Shown: positions 16,698 through 27,073, numbered from the stretch's first letter. The stretch: DNA of 60,537 nt from Acidobacteriota bacterium (GCA_031296105.1 JARLGJ010000007.1:1-60537), one strand, 5' to 3'. Numbers and translations: made by a program. Notes: a model not told the origin generated them from the letters alone.

Positions 16698-17540
16698 TTA
16701 GTCGATGCTGAGCACTCCGCCCGTACCGGCGGACTTCACTTCATCGGCGCGTTCCTTCACCTTGCGGGCAAAGGCAAACAGGCTCTTGGCGTTGTTGGCC
16801 TGCTCTCCGTTCAGCACCACGGGATAGCCCGAGTCGCCGCCTTCGCGGATAGTCGGATCCATCTCGATGCGGCCGAGGAACGGTACGCCGTAGGCCTTCG
16901 CCGTGCGCTCGCCGCCGCCGCTTGAGAAGACGTCGATCTCGTGATTGCAGTGCGGGCACATCAGGTAGCTCATGTTCTCCACAATGCCCAGCAGTTCCAC
17001 ACGAACTTCCTTGAACATCTCGATGGCCTTGCGCGCGTCCTGCAAGGAAACGCCGGAGGGCGTGGTGACCACCACGGCGCCGGTCAGCGGCACGCTCTGC
17101 GTCAAGGAGATGACGACGTCGCCGGTGCCCGGAGGCAGATCGACGATCAGGTAATCCAGTTCGCCCCATTCCACCTGGCTCAGAAACTGCTTGATGACGC
17201 CGTGCAGCATCGGTCCGCGCCACACCAAAGGCTTGTCGCCCGGCGTAAGGTAACCAATGCTGATCACGCGCAGTCCGTAGCGCTCCGGCGGAATCAGGCG
17301 GTTGTCCGGCGTAAGGTCCGGACTGCCGCCCTCGCCCAGCATCAAAGGAATGTTGGGACCGTAGATGTCTGCGTCCAGCAGGCCGACCTTGTTGCCCAGG
17401 CGCGCGAGAGCCAGCGCCAGGTTCACCGAAAGAGTGGTCTTTCCCACTCCGCCCTTGCCGGAACCCACGGCAATGATGGACTTGATTCCAGGAATTTCCT
17501 GCGGGCCTTCGAACTGGGGTCCGCCTGATTGTGCATTCAT
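16698..17540 (-). CDS. mrp: Mrp/NBP35-family iron-sulfur cluster carrier ATPase
   Basis: This 280-residue protein is a P-loop ATPase of the Mrp/ApbC/Ind1 group that carries and inserts Fe-S clusters. The deviant Walker A GSGKGGVGKTT is at 26-36, followed by DADIYGPNIP. The cluster-binding pair CPHC is at Cys195 and Cys198. The N-terminal DUF59/MIP18 domain of many Mrp proteins is missing, so this is the short form. I use ATG 17540 (MNAQSGG), with AGGGTGA about ten bases upstream; GTG 17555 is the alternative. A TATAAT box (17585-17590, minus strand) lies about 45 bases upstream. Confidence 0.9.
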   Translation of the reverse strand: MNAQSGGPQFEGPQEIPGIKSIIAVGSGKGGVGKTTLSVNLALALARLGNKVGLLDADIYGPNIPLMLGEGGSPDLTPDNRLIPPERYGLRVISIGYLTPGDKPLVWRGPMLHGVIKQFLSQVEWGELDYLIVDLPPGTGDVVISLTQSVPLTGAVVVTTPSGVSLQDARKAIEMFKEVRVELLGIVENMSYLMCPHCNHEIDVFSSGGGERTAKAYGVPFLGRIEMDPTIREGGDSGYPVVLNGEQANNAKSLFAFARKVKERADEVKSAGTGGVLSID

Positions 17541-17783
17541 GTGCAAGTGATTCACCCTGAACAGCGAATTTTTGCTACGACCTGATTATAAGGGAACCGA
17601 GCGCGCCATGCTTTGCCCGCACACCATGCGAAAAGGGACTGGCATCCTCGGCGCGCACTGAGAATTTTCTCTTCTGTCACCTCGGCGCGCGGCAACCTGC
17701 GGTAGGATACCTATAAACGTCCGCGGCGCTTCTGCCCGTTCCTTATTCCTCCCTCATCCCGGCCGCGGCAAGAGGAGCATTCC

Positions 17784-18377
17784 ATGGCACGCAACGTGGT
17801 GGCAATCGTCGGCAGTTATCGTCGTGGCGGCACGGTGGACCGCCTGGTGGACGCAGTGCTCAATGGCGCGCGCGACCAGGGAGCCCAGACCAGCAAGATT
17901 ATCCTGACCGAAAAACACATTGAGTATTGCCGCAACTGCCGCAACTGCACCCAGGCCGAGGGCGTGGAGCGTGGGCACTGCGCCGTGCAGGACGACATGC
18001 AGTCCATCCTGGCCGAATTGGATGCCGCCGACGCCATTGTGCTCGGCGCGCCAGTGAACTATTACAACGTCACCGCGGTCTTCCGTGTATTCCTGGAGCG
18101 GCTGCTGGGAGCGGCCTTCTGGCCCTGGGGACAGTGGAGCCCCGCGATGCGAAGCCGAGACCTCCCGCGCAAGGCGGTGTTGGTCAGTTCGCTGGCGGCG
18201 CCGCGCTGGTTCATCTACCTGACCACCGGCGCGCCAAAGGCTTTACGCGTGACGGCCCAGTGCCTGGGGGCGCGCCCCGTGGCACGCATCTTCCATGGTT
18301 TGTCCGCCGGAAATCAGAAGCCGGAACTTTCAGAGAAGGTCTTGCGCCGCGCCTACCAGACTGGCTCTGCGCTTTAG
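17784..18377 (+). CDS. Flavodoxin-fold NAD(P)H-dependent FMN reductase / flavoprotein
   Basis: The 197-residue protein has the N-terminal flavin loop GSYRRGGTVDRLVDAV and the middle APVNYYNVTAVFRVFLER of NADPH-dependent FMN reductases and iron-sulfur flavoproteins. A Cys-rich CRNCRNC stretch followed by a later Cys fits an Fe-S flavoprotein or a multimer-forming variant, where Cys spacing is usually CxxCxxC. GAGG precedes ATG 17784. The stop codon TAG is the first part of a dispersed repeat. Electron partners unknown. Confidence 0.8.
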   Translation: MARNVVAIVGSYRRGGTVDRLVDAVLNGARDQGAQTSKIILTEKHIEYCRNCRNCTQAEGVERGHCAVQDDMQSILAELDAADAIVLGAPVNYYNVTAVFRVFLERLLGAAFWPWGQWSPAMRSRDLPRKAVLVSSLAAPRWFIYLTTGAPKALRVTAQCLGARPVARIFHGLSAGNQKPELSEKVLRRAYQTGSAL

Positions 18378-18461
18378 AGCGGTTCCCGAGTAACCCTATC
18401 CGGTGTAAATAGTGTTTTGGCCGGAGGCTTCGGGACACAGCAACTCTGGAACCGCTTTAGC
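18375..18461. repeat. Stop-codon-linked dispersed element, copy B
   Basis: An 87-base short form of the same element as copy A, in the reverse orientation. It fills the whole gap between two convergent genes. Its left end supplies the TAG of the flavoprotein gene and its right end (GGAACCGCTTTAG) supplies the TAA of the diguanylate cyclase gene on the other strand. The middle part seen in A and C is deleted. Confidence 0.8.
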
Positions 18462-20343
18462 CTGCTTCTTCTCCGCCATGCGCGTCCGGATCGGACGCAG
18501 TAATGTGCAGGACAAAATTGCGCGGAGCGGCGGCTGTGTATCCGTCGTCTGCCTGGGATGGCTGATTGCCGGGCGGTTGCTCTCGCGCAATGGTCACGCA
18601 GTTTCTGGACCTCTCCTTGGACTCATAAAGAGCACGGTCTGCCGCTTCAAGAAGTTCATCGGGCGTTTCCCCATGCTCTGGATATCCCGCCACCCCGGCG
18701 GAGATCGTCACCGTCCCCAGCAGTTGATTCTCGTAGGCCAGATGCAGACCCTGCACCGCCTGGCGGATCACCTCGCCCCACTTGCCGCCGTCCTCGGCAC
18801 GGCAATGCGGCAGGATCGCCAGAAACTCCTCGCCCCCTTGACGGCATACGATATCGCTGCCGCGCAGAGAGTGCGTCATGGTTCGGGCTATCTGCTTCAG
18901 CACCAGGTCTCCGGCGCTGTGACCGAAGTTGTCATTGAAGCTCTTGAAAAAATCGATATCGAGAGCGATGACCGTGAGCGCCAGGTTATGACGCCGGGCC
19001 AGCGTCAGCTCCCGGTCCAGAGCCTCATTCAGATAGCGGCGGTTGAATAACCCCGTCAGTGGATCGCGGTTAGCTTCCGCCTGCATGCGCTCCTTCAGGT
19101 GCAGGTTGGCAATCGTCATGGCCAGGGCCTCACCCAGTTCCAAGACCGTCGAATGCAGTTCGGGGAGCGGCAATACAAGAACGATCAACCCGACGGTTTC
19201 GCCATGGGCCACCAGCGGCAGGCAGGTAGTGGACTCCTCACCTTCCCCCAGGTGCTCGCAGCGCACACTGCTGCTGGCATCGATCATGCTATGCGCCCGG
19301 CCCATGCGCAGCGCCCAGCACTGCATGGGGGGGAAGCTGTCCACGAGTTCATGATCTCCCCAGCCGGCACAGCTCTCCAGCACATTGCGCTCATGGTTCA
19401 TGACATAAAGCGAACCGGCACTGCCAGGCATCCACTGCGGGCAGATCTGTGCCACCGTGGCCTTCACGTCATTCATGGTGGCCGAGGCATGGAGTAATTC
19501 CCAGAAGCTCTTGGAGAGAACTTCCTGGCGGCGCCGTTCTTCCAACTCCATCACCATGCTATTAAAGGCCAGCGCCAACTCGCCAAATTCGCGATTTCCC
19601 CCGGTTTCAACGCGCCGGGCATAGTCTCCGGCGGTCACCAGGCGCGCCGATTCAGTAATCGAAACGATCCGGTTACGCACGCGAAGTGCGAACATCACAC
19701 TGCCCAGGCAGCCCAGGCAGATGGTGCAAAGGCTGATGATGCCGTAGGTGTCGCTGGCCTGACGCGCGCGTTCTACGCGAGAGGACTCCAACTGTCGCAG
19801 TACCTCAATCTCCTCATCGTCGAACTGCGTTGCGATCTCCCGCAGTTGCTCCATTTCAGTGAGGGCTTTTCGTATCCGCTTTCTGTGCTCCTCTGTGTCG
19901 AGGGTCACCGGCGACACGTTGATCAGCGCCGGAACCGCATCGGCCATATAGGCGTCATACTTCTCCATGATGGTGCGGAACCGCGCTTCGTTTTTCTGGT
20001 CGTTCCTCAGCAGTATCTTCAGTTTTTGCCGGGCCTCCCTTGCCTCCTCCGCCCCCTGGGAGAACTGTTGCACGATGGCCGGGTCATGCCACAGGGCATA
20101 GCCCCTGGCTCCGCTCTGTACGTTGCCCGCTCCCTGTATGAACTGCCGCAGGGCCATCACCACCTGCCTTCTCGTCTCAACTTCCCGGGCAAGCTCGGAG
20201 CTGGCGCGCTGAACCCTTCGCAACTGGTAGGCGCTGCCGAAGGTCAACGTGGCAAGCAGCAATGCCGCCAGGGACGCTTCTGCAAAGAGGGAAATTTGTC
20301 CCTGAAAGCGCCACAACTGAAGGATTTTCTGGAACAGTCGCAC
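18457..20343 (-). CDS. Membrane diguanylate cyclase (CHASE3-HAMP-GAF-GGDEF)
   Basis: This 628-residue protein is predicted to make c-di-GMP. A transmembrane helix near 20-42 is followed by a helical periplasmic CHASE3-like domain, a second helix near 210-230, HAMP (VRNRIVSITESARLVTAGDY), a GAF-like region (about 275-410), then GGDEF. The active loop is RQGGEEF (near residue 502). An RGSD sequence five residues upstream matches the RxxD inhibitory I-site, so product inhibition is likely. The start is GTG 20343 with CGGAG upstream. No EAL domain is present. Confidence 0.88.
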   Translation of the reverse strand: MRLFQKILQLWRFQGQISLFAEASLAALLLATLTFGSAYQLRRVQRASSELAREVETRRQVVMALRQFIQGAGNVQSGARGYALWHDPAIVQQFSQGAEEAREARQKLKILLRNDQKNEARFRTIMEKYDAYMADAVPALINVSPVTLDTEEHRKRIRKALTEMEQLREIATQFDDEEIEVLRQLESSRVERARQASDTYGIISLCTICLGCLGSVMFALRVRNRIVSITESARLVTAGDYARRVETGGNREFGELALAFNSMVMELEERRRQEVLSKSFWELLHASATMNDVKATVAQICPQWMPGSAGSLYVMNHERNVLESCAGWGDHELVDSFPPMQCWALRMGRAHSMIDASSSVRCEHLGEGEESTTCLPLVAHGETVGLIVLVLPLPELHSTVLELGEALAMTIANLHLKERMQAEANRDPLTGLFNRRYLNEALDRELTLARRHNLALTVIALDIDFFKSFNDNFGHSAGDLVLKQIARTMTHSLRGSDIVCRQGGEEFLAILPHCRAEDGGKWGEVIRQAVQGLHLAYENQLLGTVTISAGVAGYPEHGETPDELLEAADRALYESKERSRNCVTIAREQPPGNQPSQADDGYTAAAPRNFVLHITASDPDAHGGEEAG

Positions 20344-20472
20344 GACACACTCCGCGCTACGGATTTACCCCAGAACTTATGACTCCTATCGGCATGGCGG
20401 CGTTTCCCCGCAAGCGCTTGCACAAGCGCAGTGCAATCCTCGCCCGGAACGGCATTGCGCAGTTCCAAAACA

Positions 20473-20498
20473 AAACGCCCGGCCGAGGCCGGGCGTTT
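20473..20498 (-). terminator. Terminator of rho
   Basis: A perfect 12-bp stem AAACGCCCGGCC with a 2-base loop. On the minus strand it is followed by TGTTTTGG. It lies about 20 bases after the rho stop. Confidence 0.75.
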
Positions 20499-20516
20499 GC
20501 TGAAAAGCGTGAAAGA

Positions 20517-21767
<1,251 letters not shown>

Positions 21768-21994
21768 GTCCACCTACGGAGTGTTGCTTACGGGCGGGAT
21801 TTGGTTGCGCTTCGCGGCGCGGAATGTGGCGGCTTGTTGGGCCAGGCCTGGGATGTGGGGGAGCCGGCTGAGCTACTTGCCGGATGTTGAGTTTGCCGGT
21901 ACTTCAATCATACCGCATGTTTCCCCGGGGGGAAATGGTGGTTGCGCGGCCAACCGCCAGCGCGGCGGCAGCGCAACCATCGAATTCGCTGCCG

Positions 21995-22210
21995 CTACGC
22001 CGCGCGCCTTTGCGCTTCACTCGCATTCACCGGCTCGGCCATCACATTGGCGCGCTCGTTACCGGAGATGCGGATCAGCACTTCGTTGGTCGTGTCCTGA
22101 ATGCGGGTGTTGGGCTTGTGGAACTTACGGGTGGCCTTGGAAGCAATCTGGCAGAGCATGTAACGATTCTGCAGTGTATGCAAGGCTCCAAAGACTTTAT
22201 CGGAACGCAT
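21995..22210 (-). CDS. rpoZ: RNA polymerase omega subunit
   Basis: This 71-residue protein carries the omega core NRYMLCQIASKATRKFHK followed by PNTRIQDTTNEVL, which folds on the C-terminus of beta-prime and helps RNA polymerase assembly. It starts at ATG 22210 behind a strong AAGGAGAAGTC site. It is short but complete in its conserved part. Its usual neighbour gmk is not upstream; rho is downstream instead. Confidence 0.9.
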   Translation of the reverse strand: MRSDKVFGALHTLQNRYMLCQIASKATRKFHKPNTRIQDTTNEVLIRISGNERANVMAEPVNASEAQRRAA

Positions 22211-22813
22211 GACTTCTCCTTCTTCTTTTCACTGTTCCGCCAGACTCACTGGTCCGGTCCAGAACAGCTTTCGTCGGGATCTTTTTCGCGCCCTGCCGGG
22301 AATCTCCGGAGTGCTGCGACGTTGGCATGACCTCAATCCGCGAACTCTCTAGCCTGTTGGATGCATCGCGCTGTGCGCCAGACACATTTGCCGCGCAGAT
22401 TGAAGGTCATCTCCAGCAAGTTCCGCACAAGGCGCAACAGGAGAAGTTCCCCCTGAACACAACCTCTTGTTTGGAAGACTCGCATGTGGCCCAGACTTAC
22501 CGGGCATGGATGAACGGCTCATCCTTACTCACCCATGAGTGGGATGGCTCACAAAGTGTACATTAAAGCCTCATGCCGCTCAGGTCAATCCTCTTTTTCA
22601 GCAACTTCACTAAACTTAACTCATTGATTCTGAATGGGCACAATGTGGGGAGCCCGTCCCAAACACAAACTGTGGAAATTTAAACCCTCTCTTCGTGTGC
22701 ATCCTAATCCGTTAAAAATCAATTACTTCGATGAACTTCCTTAAACTCCTCCCGGGCAGGGTTCTGCACCGTCCATTTATATATAGCAATCTAGCGGAGA
22801 GAAGTTCCACAAA
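22211..22813. other. Long intergenic region upstream of rpoZ, no clear gene
   Basis: About 600 bases with lower GC than the surroundings, especially 22570-22800 (with TTTATATATAG near 22777). A 79-codon plus-strand frame at 22327-22566 lacks a ribosome site and any recognisable motif and is not called. The promoter for rpoZ must lie in its left part. I see no repeat or RNA gene apart from the dispersed element that follows. Confidence 0.5.
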
Positions 22814-22932
22814 CTAAAGCGGCTCCCGAGGAGCTACCCCCTTTCCAGATTGTTCTCTGCCGTCATTCCCTGTTGGTCACGACGGTCCGTGGCCGGTGGC
22901 TTCGGGGTACATCGTCTCTGGAACCGCTCTAA
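22814..22932. repeat. Stop-codon-linked dispersed element, copy C
   Basis: A 119-base copy in the same orientation as B, with CTAAAGCGGCTCCCGAG at the left end and GGAACCGCTCTAAC at the right. The right end overlaps the TAG stop (22929-22931, minus strand) of the DUF1906 gene. Confidence 0.8.
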
Positions 22933-23750
22933 CGGGTCTGCGAGGGATCGGGCACGCGAGAGACGTTCAAGTCCAGATGCAGCCCCAGCTTGGGGTTCAC
23001 CCCGGGGACGTAGCAATTGCCATCCTTGTTATAAGTTGTGGCGCAGGAGGCGGTGAATTCCTTCCGGCGCGGAGACTGCGCGAATTGCCAAACCTCGGCA
23101 AACGGCGCTCCGCTGACCTCCGGAGCGGGCAACTGCTTGGGATAGGCGCAGCCGGGCGCGGGCGGGCAGGCATCGTTGGCGATCCAGAAGACCAGCTTGT
23201 CCCCCAGGGAGTCATGCAGGTCGCGGGCCGTGGTGATGGTTGTCCCGTCCGGCTCCTTCACCTCGATGCCCGAGCAGTAAATGCCCGGCCGGTATCCACC
23301 GCGCCGCACGGCCTCGGCCCAGGCAATCACGTACTTCTTCTGTTCGGGCAACATGCGGCCACCCTGCTCCTGGTCGAGAAAGAGGATGCTGCCCCGGCGG
23401 AAGCCCTCCGCCGCGGACGAACGCACCGCGGCCTGTCCGTCGCGCGCTCCGGGGTTGGGGCGTCCTTTAAGCTGCGCGTAGTCGCGTCCGTTGAAGAGCA
23501 ACAGAAATCCCCAGCCTTCTTTCGCCAGCATTGTGCGCTTCCCTTTCCATGAATTCACGCGCTCGCCCGGAGGGTTCCCCAGCCAGTAGCCGGTGTAGGC
23601 AAACGTGTGGCGCAGCTCCTTCATGGCGGCGTCGCCGGGATAGAGGTTCCGGTCGAAGCCCAGGTAATTTGTCTGTGCCGCGAGCGCGGCGGAAAGCGAT
23701 GCAATCAACAGGCAAAGGAGAAGCGGCTTGATGCTCGGGATGAACTTCAT
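22929..23750 (-). CDS. Secreted DUF1906 (Rv2525c-like, glycoside-hydrolase-like) protein
   Basis: The 273-residue product has a clear signal peptide (LLLCLLIASLSAALAAQ) and starts at ATG 23750 behind AAGGAG. YLGFDRNLYPGDAAMKEL, TGYWLGNPPG, then FLDQEQGGRMLPEQ and FWIANDAC fit the DUF1906/Rv2525c-like TIM-barrel family, related to GH25 muramidases. Six or more Cys occur in the C-terminal part, so disulfides are likely outside the cytoplasm. Enzymatic activity is unproven in the family; a cell-wall role is inferred. Confidence 0.72.
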   Translation of the reverse strand: MKFIPSIKPLLLCLLIASLSAALAAQTNYLGFDRNLYPGDAAMKELRHTFAYTGYWLGNPPGERVNSWKGKRTMLAKEGWGFLLLFNGRDYAQLKGRPNPGARDGQAAVRSSAAEGFRRGSILFLDQEQGGRMLPEQKKYVIAWAEAVRRGGYRPGIYCSGIEVKEPDGTTITTARDLHDSLGDKLVFWIANDACPPAPGCAYPKQLPAPEVSGAPFAEVWQFAQSPRRKEFTASCATTYNKDGNCYVPGVNPKLGLHLDLNVSRVPDPSQTR

Positions 23751-24253
23751 GACTCCTTCAGTGTAAGCCTGCCCCTGCCGGCGCTCCGGAATACGCTCTC
23801 ATATCCGGAGTGGCACCGCTGCTTTATCGAGTCGCACCGCATTGTGTGCAGAATGGAGAAAGGTGCATAAAAACTGCTTAAGAAATGCATTCATCACGCT
23901 TTTGCCCACGCATTTCCACATATGTGTTGAAAACCCGGATGAAACATTCGCAAATCGGTCTTGACAGCCACCGTCTTCTTGTTCCGTCCGGCAAACTGTT
24001 TGCACAATCCAGCGTCTGGCGCAGGACGTCATTTGCGCTTGCGTGTGCTTCTGTGCGCTTCTCATCCGGTTTGCAGGTAATAATTCTGTCAGAGTGCGAC
24101 GCTGACATACGGCGCGTCAACAGACGACATTGCGGCACGCAAAGCCCTGCCGTTACACTGGATTCATCCGTCCGCAGTTGCGCGACGCGGTAAGGGTTCC
24201 AAGCGTCGCGGCAAACACCGTGGAATGCGTGGGGAATCAAAAGAGGAGAAACA
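23751..24253. other. Intergenic region upstream of fabH-like gene
   Basis: About 500 bases between divergent genes. It holds both promoters, but no strong -35/-10 pair stands out. Frames on both strands (for example plus-strand 23885-24193) have no ribosome site or known motif and are not called. No repeat of the three window families is present. Confidence 0.45.
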
Positions 24254-25237
24254 TTGCTGTATCTTCACGGATTGGGGCACTACCATCCCGAGACGATTCT
24301 GGATAATCATTTCCTTGCCTCTTTAGACATTGGCGTGGACGTGAAATGGATTGAAGACCGCGTCGGCATTGTCGAGCGGCGCACGACCCTGCCGCTGGAC
24401 TACCTGCGGCAGACGAAGAATCGCGATCCGCGCGAGGCTGCCGCGGCGGCGACGATTTCGCCGGTGGAAATGTCCTGCCACGCCGCCCGCATGGCGCTCG
24501 AACGCGCCGGACTGGAGACCTCGCAGATCGGCCTGGTCGTCTCCGGCGGCTGCTCGCCGGAGATGCAGATTCCCGCCGACTCCAGCCGCGTGGCCAATGC
24601 CCTGGGCATTCGCGTTCCCTGTTTCGATCTGCAATCCGCCTGCTCCAGCTTTGCCTCGCAGATCCATTTCCTGAACCAGATGCGCGAAGAGGCTCTGCCC
24701 GAGTTCGTGCTGGTGCTGAACAGCGAGACCTTTACCCGCAGCATCGACTACAGCGACCGGCGCCAGGCGGTGCTCTTCGGCGATGCCGCTTCGGCGGCCA
24801 TCGTCAGCACGCGCGTACCCGCGCCCAACACCATCACCGGGACCAGCTTCGGCACCGATCCCGCGGGCCAGCACCAGATCATGATCCCCACCGGCGGACA
24901 CTTCTCGCAGGAGGGCCACGCCGTGCAGGTCTTCGCCATCAAGACCACCACCGAGGTTGTGCGCGGCCTGCAAGCCACGGTGCCCGAGGACGAGACGCGC
25001 CGCCAGGTCTTCATCGGCCACCAAGCCAACCTGCGCATGCTGGAAAACGTCTGCAAGCGCACCAGCGTGGCGCTGGAGGATCACTACGCCAACGTAGGCA
25101 TGTTCGGTAACTGCGGCGCCGCCGGAGCGCCCACCGTGCTGTCGCAGCACTGGGACGAGTTGCGCGGCGCCATTGTGCTGATGGCCGTCGTTGGCAGCGG
25201 CCTGGCATGGGGCGGCATGAGGATCACGCTGGGTTAG
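24254..25237 (+). CDS. 3-oxoacyl-ACP synthase III family protein (FabH-like)
   Basis: This 327-residue thiolase-fold enzyme has the FabH triad: Cys130 in DLQSACSSF, His256 in FIGHQANLRM and Asn286 in VGMFGNCGAAGAP. It starts at TTG 24254 with GAGGAG five bases upstream. FabH condenses acetyl-CoA (or another acyl-CoA) with malonyl-ACP. The surroundings hold no fatty-acid genes, so this may be a second FabH with another starter, or a KASIII-like enzyme of a side pathway. Confidence 0.85.
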   Translation: MLYLHGLGHYHPETILDNHFLASLDIGVDVKWIEDRVGIVERRTTLPLDYLRQTKNRDPREAAAAATISPVEMSCHAARMALERAGLETSQIGLVVSGGCSPEMQIPADSSRVANALGIRVPCFDLQSACSSFASQIHFLNQMREEALPEFVLVLNSETFTRSIDYSDRRQAVLFGDAASAAIVSTRVPAPNTITGTSFGTDPAGQHQIMIPTGGHFSQEGHAVQVFAIKTTTEVVRGLQATVPEDETRRQVFIGHQANLRMLENVCKRTSVALEDHYANVGMFGNCGAAGAPTVLSQHWDELRGAIVLMAVVGSGLAWGGMRITLG

Positions 25238-25332
25238 AAATTTCCAAGAGTCCGGGATTCTCGACGGCAGACGCTCAAGCAATCCTGAATACCTGCCGAT
25301 GTTCTGCTTACAGTGCAGGAGACTGTCGAACG

Positions 25333-25494
25333 ATGATCTCTGTCAGCCCCACCTATACCGCTCAGGTTGCCGCGCAGAGCGAGCCTGTCAAGAAGCAGCC
25401 CGCTCCGCAACAGCCTGCCCCGCAGGCCGCGCAAACGCAGGACCACTACACACCGAGCGCCGGCGACGTTGATCGCGACGGCGATAGCCGCTAA
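25333..25494 (+). CDS. Small Pro/Gln-rich protein, unknown
   Basis: A 53-residue frame starts at ATG 25333 with AGGAG about nine bases upstream and ends 21 bases before a strong terminator. The sequence is MISVSPTYTAQVAAQ, then a Pro/Gln/Ala stretch, then an Asp-rich end (GDVDRDGDSR). The composition suggests a disordered peptide. I do not recognise a family. The ribosome site and terminator argue that it is real. Confidence 0.5.
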   Translation: MISVSPTYTAQVAAQSEPVKKQPAPQQPAPQAAQTQDHYTPSAGDVDRDGDSR

Positions 25495-25515
25495 CGGAAA
25501 ACTTCCGAAACACAA

Positions 25516-25547
25516 AAAGTCCCCCGGCTGCCCGGGGGACTTTCTTT
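25516..25547. terminator. Bidirectional terminator between small protein gene and cysK
   Basis: A perfect 12-bp stem AAAGTCCCCCGG with a CTGC loop. The plus side continues TTTCTTTG, and on the minus strand the stem's own TTT is followed by TTGTG. It serves both convergent genes. Confidence 0.85.
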
Positions 25548-25576
25548 GCTCAGGAGGTCTCTGCTCGTGGTCCCAA

Positions 25577-26560
25577 CTACACTTTGGCCGCTTCGCCGAT
25601 GGCGCTGGTAGGCAACGACTGGGCTTCCTTGCGCAATTCATCGAAGAGGATCGTGCTCAAGTAACGCTCGCCAAAGCTGGGGATGATGGCCACCACCAGC
25701 TTGCCCGCATTCTCCGGACGGTTGGCCACCTGCAGCGCGGCATACACCGCGGCACCGGCCGAGATGCCCACCAGAAGACCTTCCTGACTGGGCAGGACAC
25801 GCGCGGTGTTGATCGCGTCCTCGTTTGACACCTGGATGATCTCGTCGATGATGTGGGTATCGAGCACGCCGGGCACAAAGCCGGCGCCGATGCCCTGAAT
25901 CTTGTGCGGACCGGGCTTGCCGCCGCTCAGCACCGGGCTGGCCGTGGGTTCAACCGCAATGGCCTTGAACGAGGGCTTTTTTTCCTTCAGGTACTTTGCG
26001 GTACCGGTCAACGTGCCGCCGGTGCCCACGCCGGAGATGAGGAAGTCTGCCTTGCCTTCGGAATCTTCCCAGATCTCGGGACCGGTGGTGGCGTAGTGAA
26101 TGGCCGGGTTGGCCGGATTATTGAACTGTTGCAGCATGTAGCCATGTGGCGTGGTAGCCAGCAGTTCTTCGGCCTTGGTCACGGCACCCTTCATGCCGCT
26201 GGCTCCCGGAGTCAGCACCAGCTTGGCGCCGAAGGCCAGCAGTAGCACGCGGCGCTCCAGGCTCATCGTGTCCGGCATGGTCAGGATGAGCTGGTAGCCC
26301 TTGACGGCGGCCACGAAGGCCAACGCAATGCCGGTATTGCCGCTGGTCGGCTCGATCAGCACGGTCTTGCCCGGAGTGATCTTGCCCTCGCGCTCGGCCG
26401 CATCGATCATGGCCGCGCCGATGCGATCCTTGACGCTGGCCAGCGGATTCTGGCTTTCCAGCTTGACGGCCACACGCGCGTGCGCGCCCCTGGTAACGCG
26501 GTTGAGGTACAGCAAGGGGGTTTTTCCGATCAGTTCGACAACGCTATTGGCAATTGGCAT
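25577..26560 (-). CDS. cysK: Cysteine synthase A (O-acetylserine sulfhydrylase)
   Basis: CysK (327 residues) makes cysteine from O-acetylserine and sulfide. The PLP lysine is Lys44 in [15 protein letters not shown] binds the substrate carboxylate and GVGTGGT the PLP phosphate. The start at ATG 26560 follows GGAGACGAG; a longer N-terminus to 26596 has no family support. Between this start and the likely promoter (26846-26875) lie a polycysteine leader ORF and a terminator on the same strand, so expression is probably set by cysteine supply. Confidence 0.94.
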   Translation of the reverse strand: MPIANSVVELIGKTPLLYLNRVTRGAHARVAVKLESQNPLASVKDRIGAAMIDAAEREGKITPGKTVLIEPTSGNTGIALAFVAAVKGYQLILTMPDTMSLERRVLLLAFGAKLVLTPGASGMKGAVTKAEELLATTPHGYMLQQFNNPANPAIHYATTGPEIWEDSEGKADFLISGVGTGGTLTGTAKYLKEKKPSFKAIAVEPTASPVLSGGKPGPHKIQGIGAGFVPGVLDTHIIDEIIQVSNEDAINTARVLPSQEGLLVGISAGAAVYAALQVANRPENAGKLVVAIIPSFGERYLSTILFDELRKEAQSLPTSAIGEAAKV

Positions 26561-26692
26561 CTCGTCTCCATTCAGCCGCCGTGGCGGCTTCATCACGGGT
26601 TACGTATGCGTGGCCCTCAAGTACCGCGAAGGTCCGCGATGAAAATCAGGGCAAAGCTTCCACTTCCCAGAGTTCGCTGAAAAATTGGCCGG

Positions 26693-26728
26693 AAAAGAAA
26701 AACCCACCGGCCGATTCTGGCGGTGGGT
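26693..26728 (-). terminator. Attenuator terminator in the cysK leader
   Basis: On the minus strand an ACCCACCG arm (26721-26728) pairs with CGGTGGGT (26702-26709) and is followed at once by TTTTTCTTTT. It lies about 25 bases after the leader ORF stop and about 130 bases before the cysK start. The 5' arm with its flank, CCACCGCCAG (26717-26726), can instead pair with CTGGCGTGG (26770-26778) inside the leader ORF, leaving one bulged C. Confidence 0.75.
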
Positions 26729-26752
26729 CTCGTGAAATCTCTGCGAAATACG

Positions 26753-26836
26753 CTAGTTCACGATCACATCCACGCCAGGGTACGCCCCGCAACAACAGCA
26801 GGGACAAGCGCACGCCTTCTGGCAGCAGTGGATCAT
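26753..26836 (-). CDS. 27-residue polycysteine leader peptide of cysK
   Basis: The frame runs from ATG 26836 to TAG 26753. It begins MIHCCQKACACPCCCC and ends GAYPGVDVIVN, with eight Cys in 27 residues, four of them in a row. No ribosome site is placed correctly, but a promoter (-10 at 26846-26851) would start the transcript only a few bases before the ATG, so translation is likely leaderless. It is followed by an intrinsic terminator and then cysK. Polycysteine leaderless ORFs act as cysteine-responsive attenuators in mycobacteria; the same role here is inferred. The peptide itself probably has no function beyond ribosome stalling. Confidence 0.75.
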   Translation of the reverse strand: MIHCCQKACACPCCCCGAYPGVDVIVN

Positions 26837-26845
26837 GGTGTATTG

Positions 26846-26875
26846 TTTATAGCTCCGTTCGGTCTCGTCCGTCAA
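26846..26875 (-). promoter_or_regulatory. Sigma-70-type promoter of the cysK leader
   Basis: On the minus strand, TTGACG (26870-26875) and TATAAA (26846-26851) are separated by 18 bases. The expected start site is about 26839, three bases before the leader ATG. Confidence 0.7.
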
Positions 26876-27073
26876 ACTCCGCTTGGAATGCCCGTTTCCG
26901 AAACTGAGTTTCGTGTTGCAGTAAGTTGCTTCATCCCCGCGGCGCGTTCCATCATCTAACCTGTTGCAGAGTTGCGCCGCGCGCGGCAGGATGTTTGCGC
27001 GCAGTGTTCCGCACGTACTTCAATTTCACGCAAAGGCACCCGCCTTAATTCCCGCGGGCGAAGGCATACATTC

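Noticed and set aside
22327..22566. 79-codon plus-strand frame in the gap upstream of rpoZ
   Set aside because: No ribosome site, no recognised motif, ordinary chance length for this GC content.
23885..24193. 102-codon plus-strand frame upstream of the FabH-like gene
   Set aside because: Unusual composition for this genome, no ribosome site and no motif.
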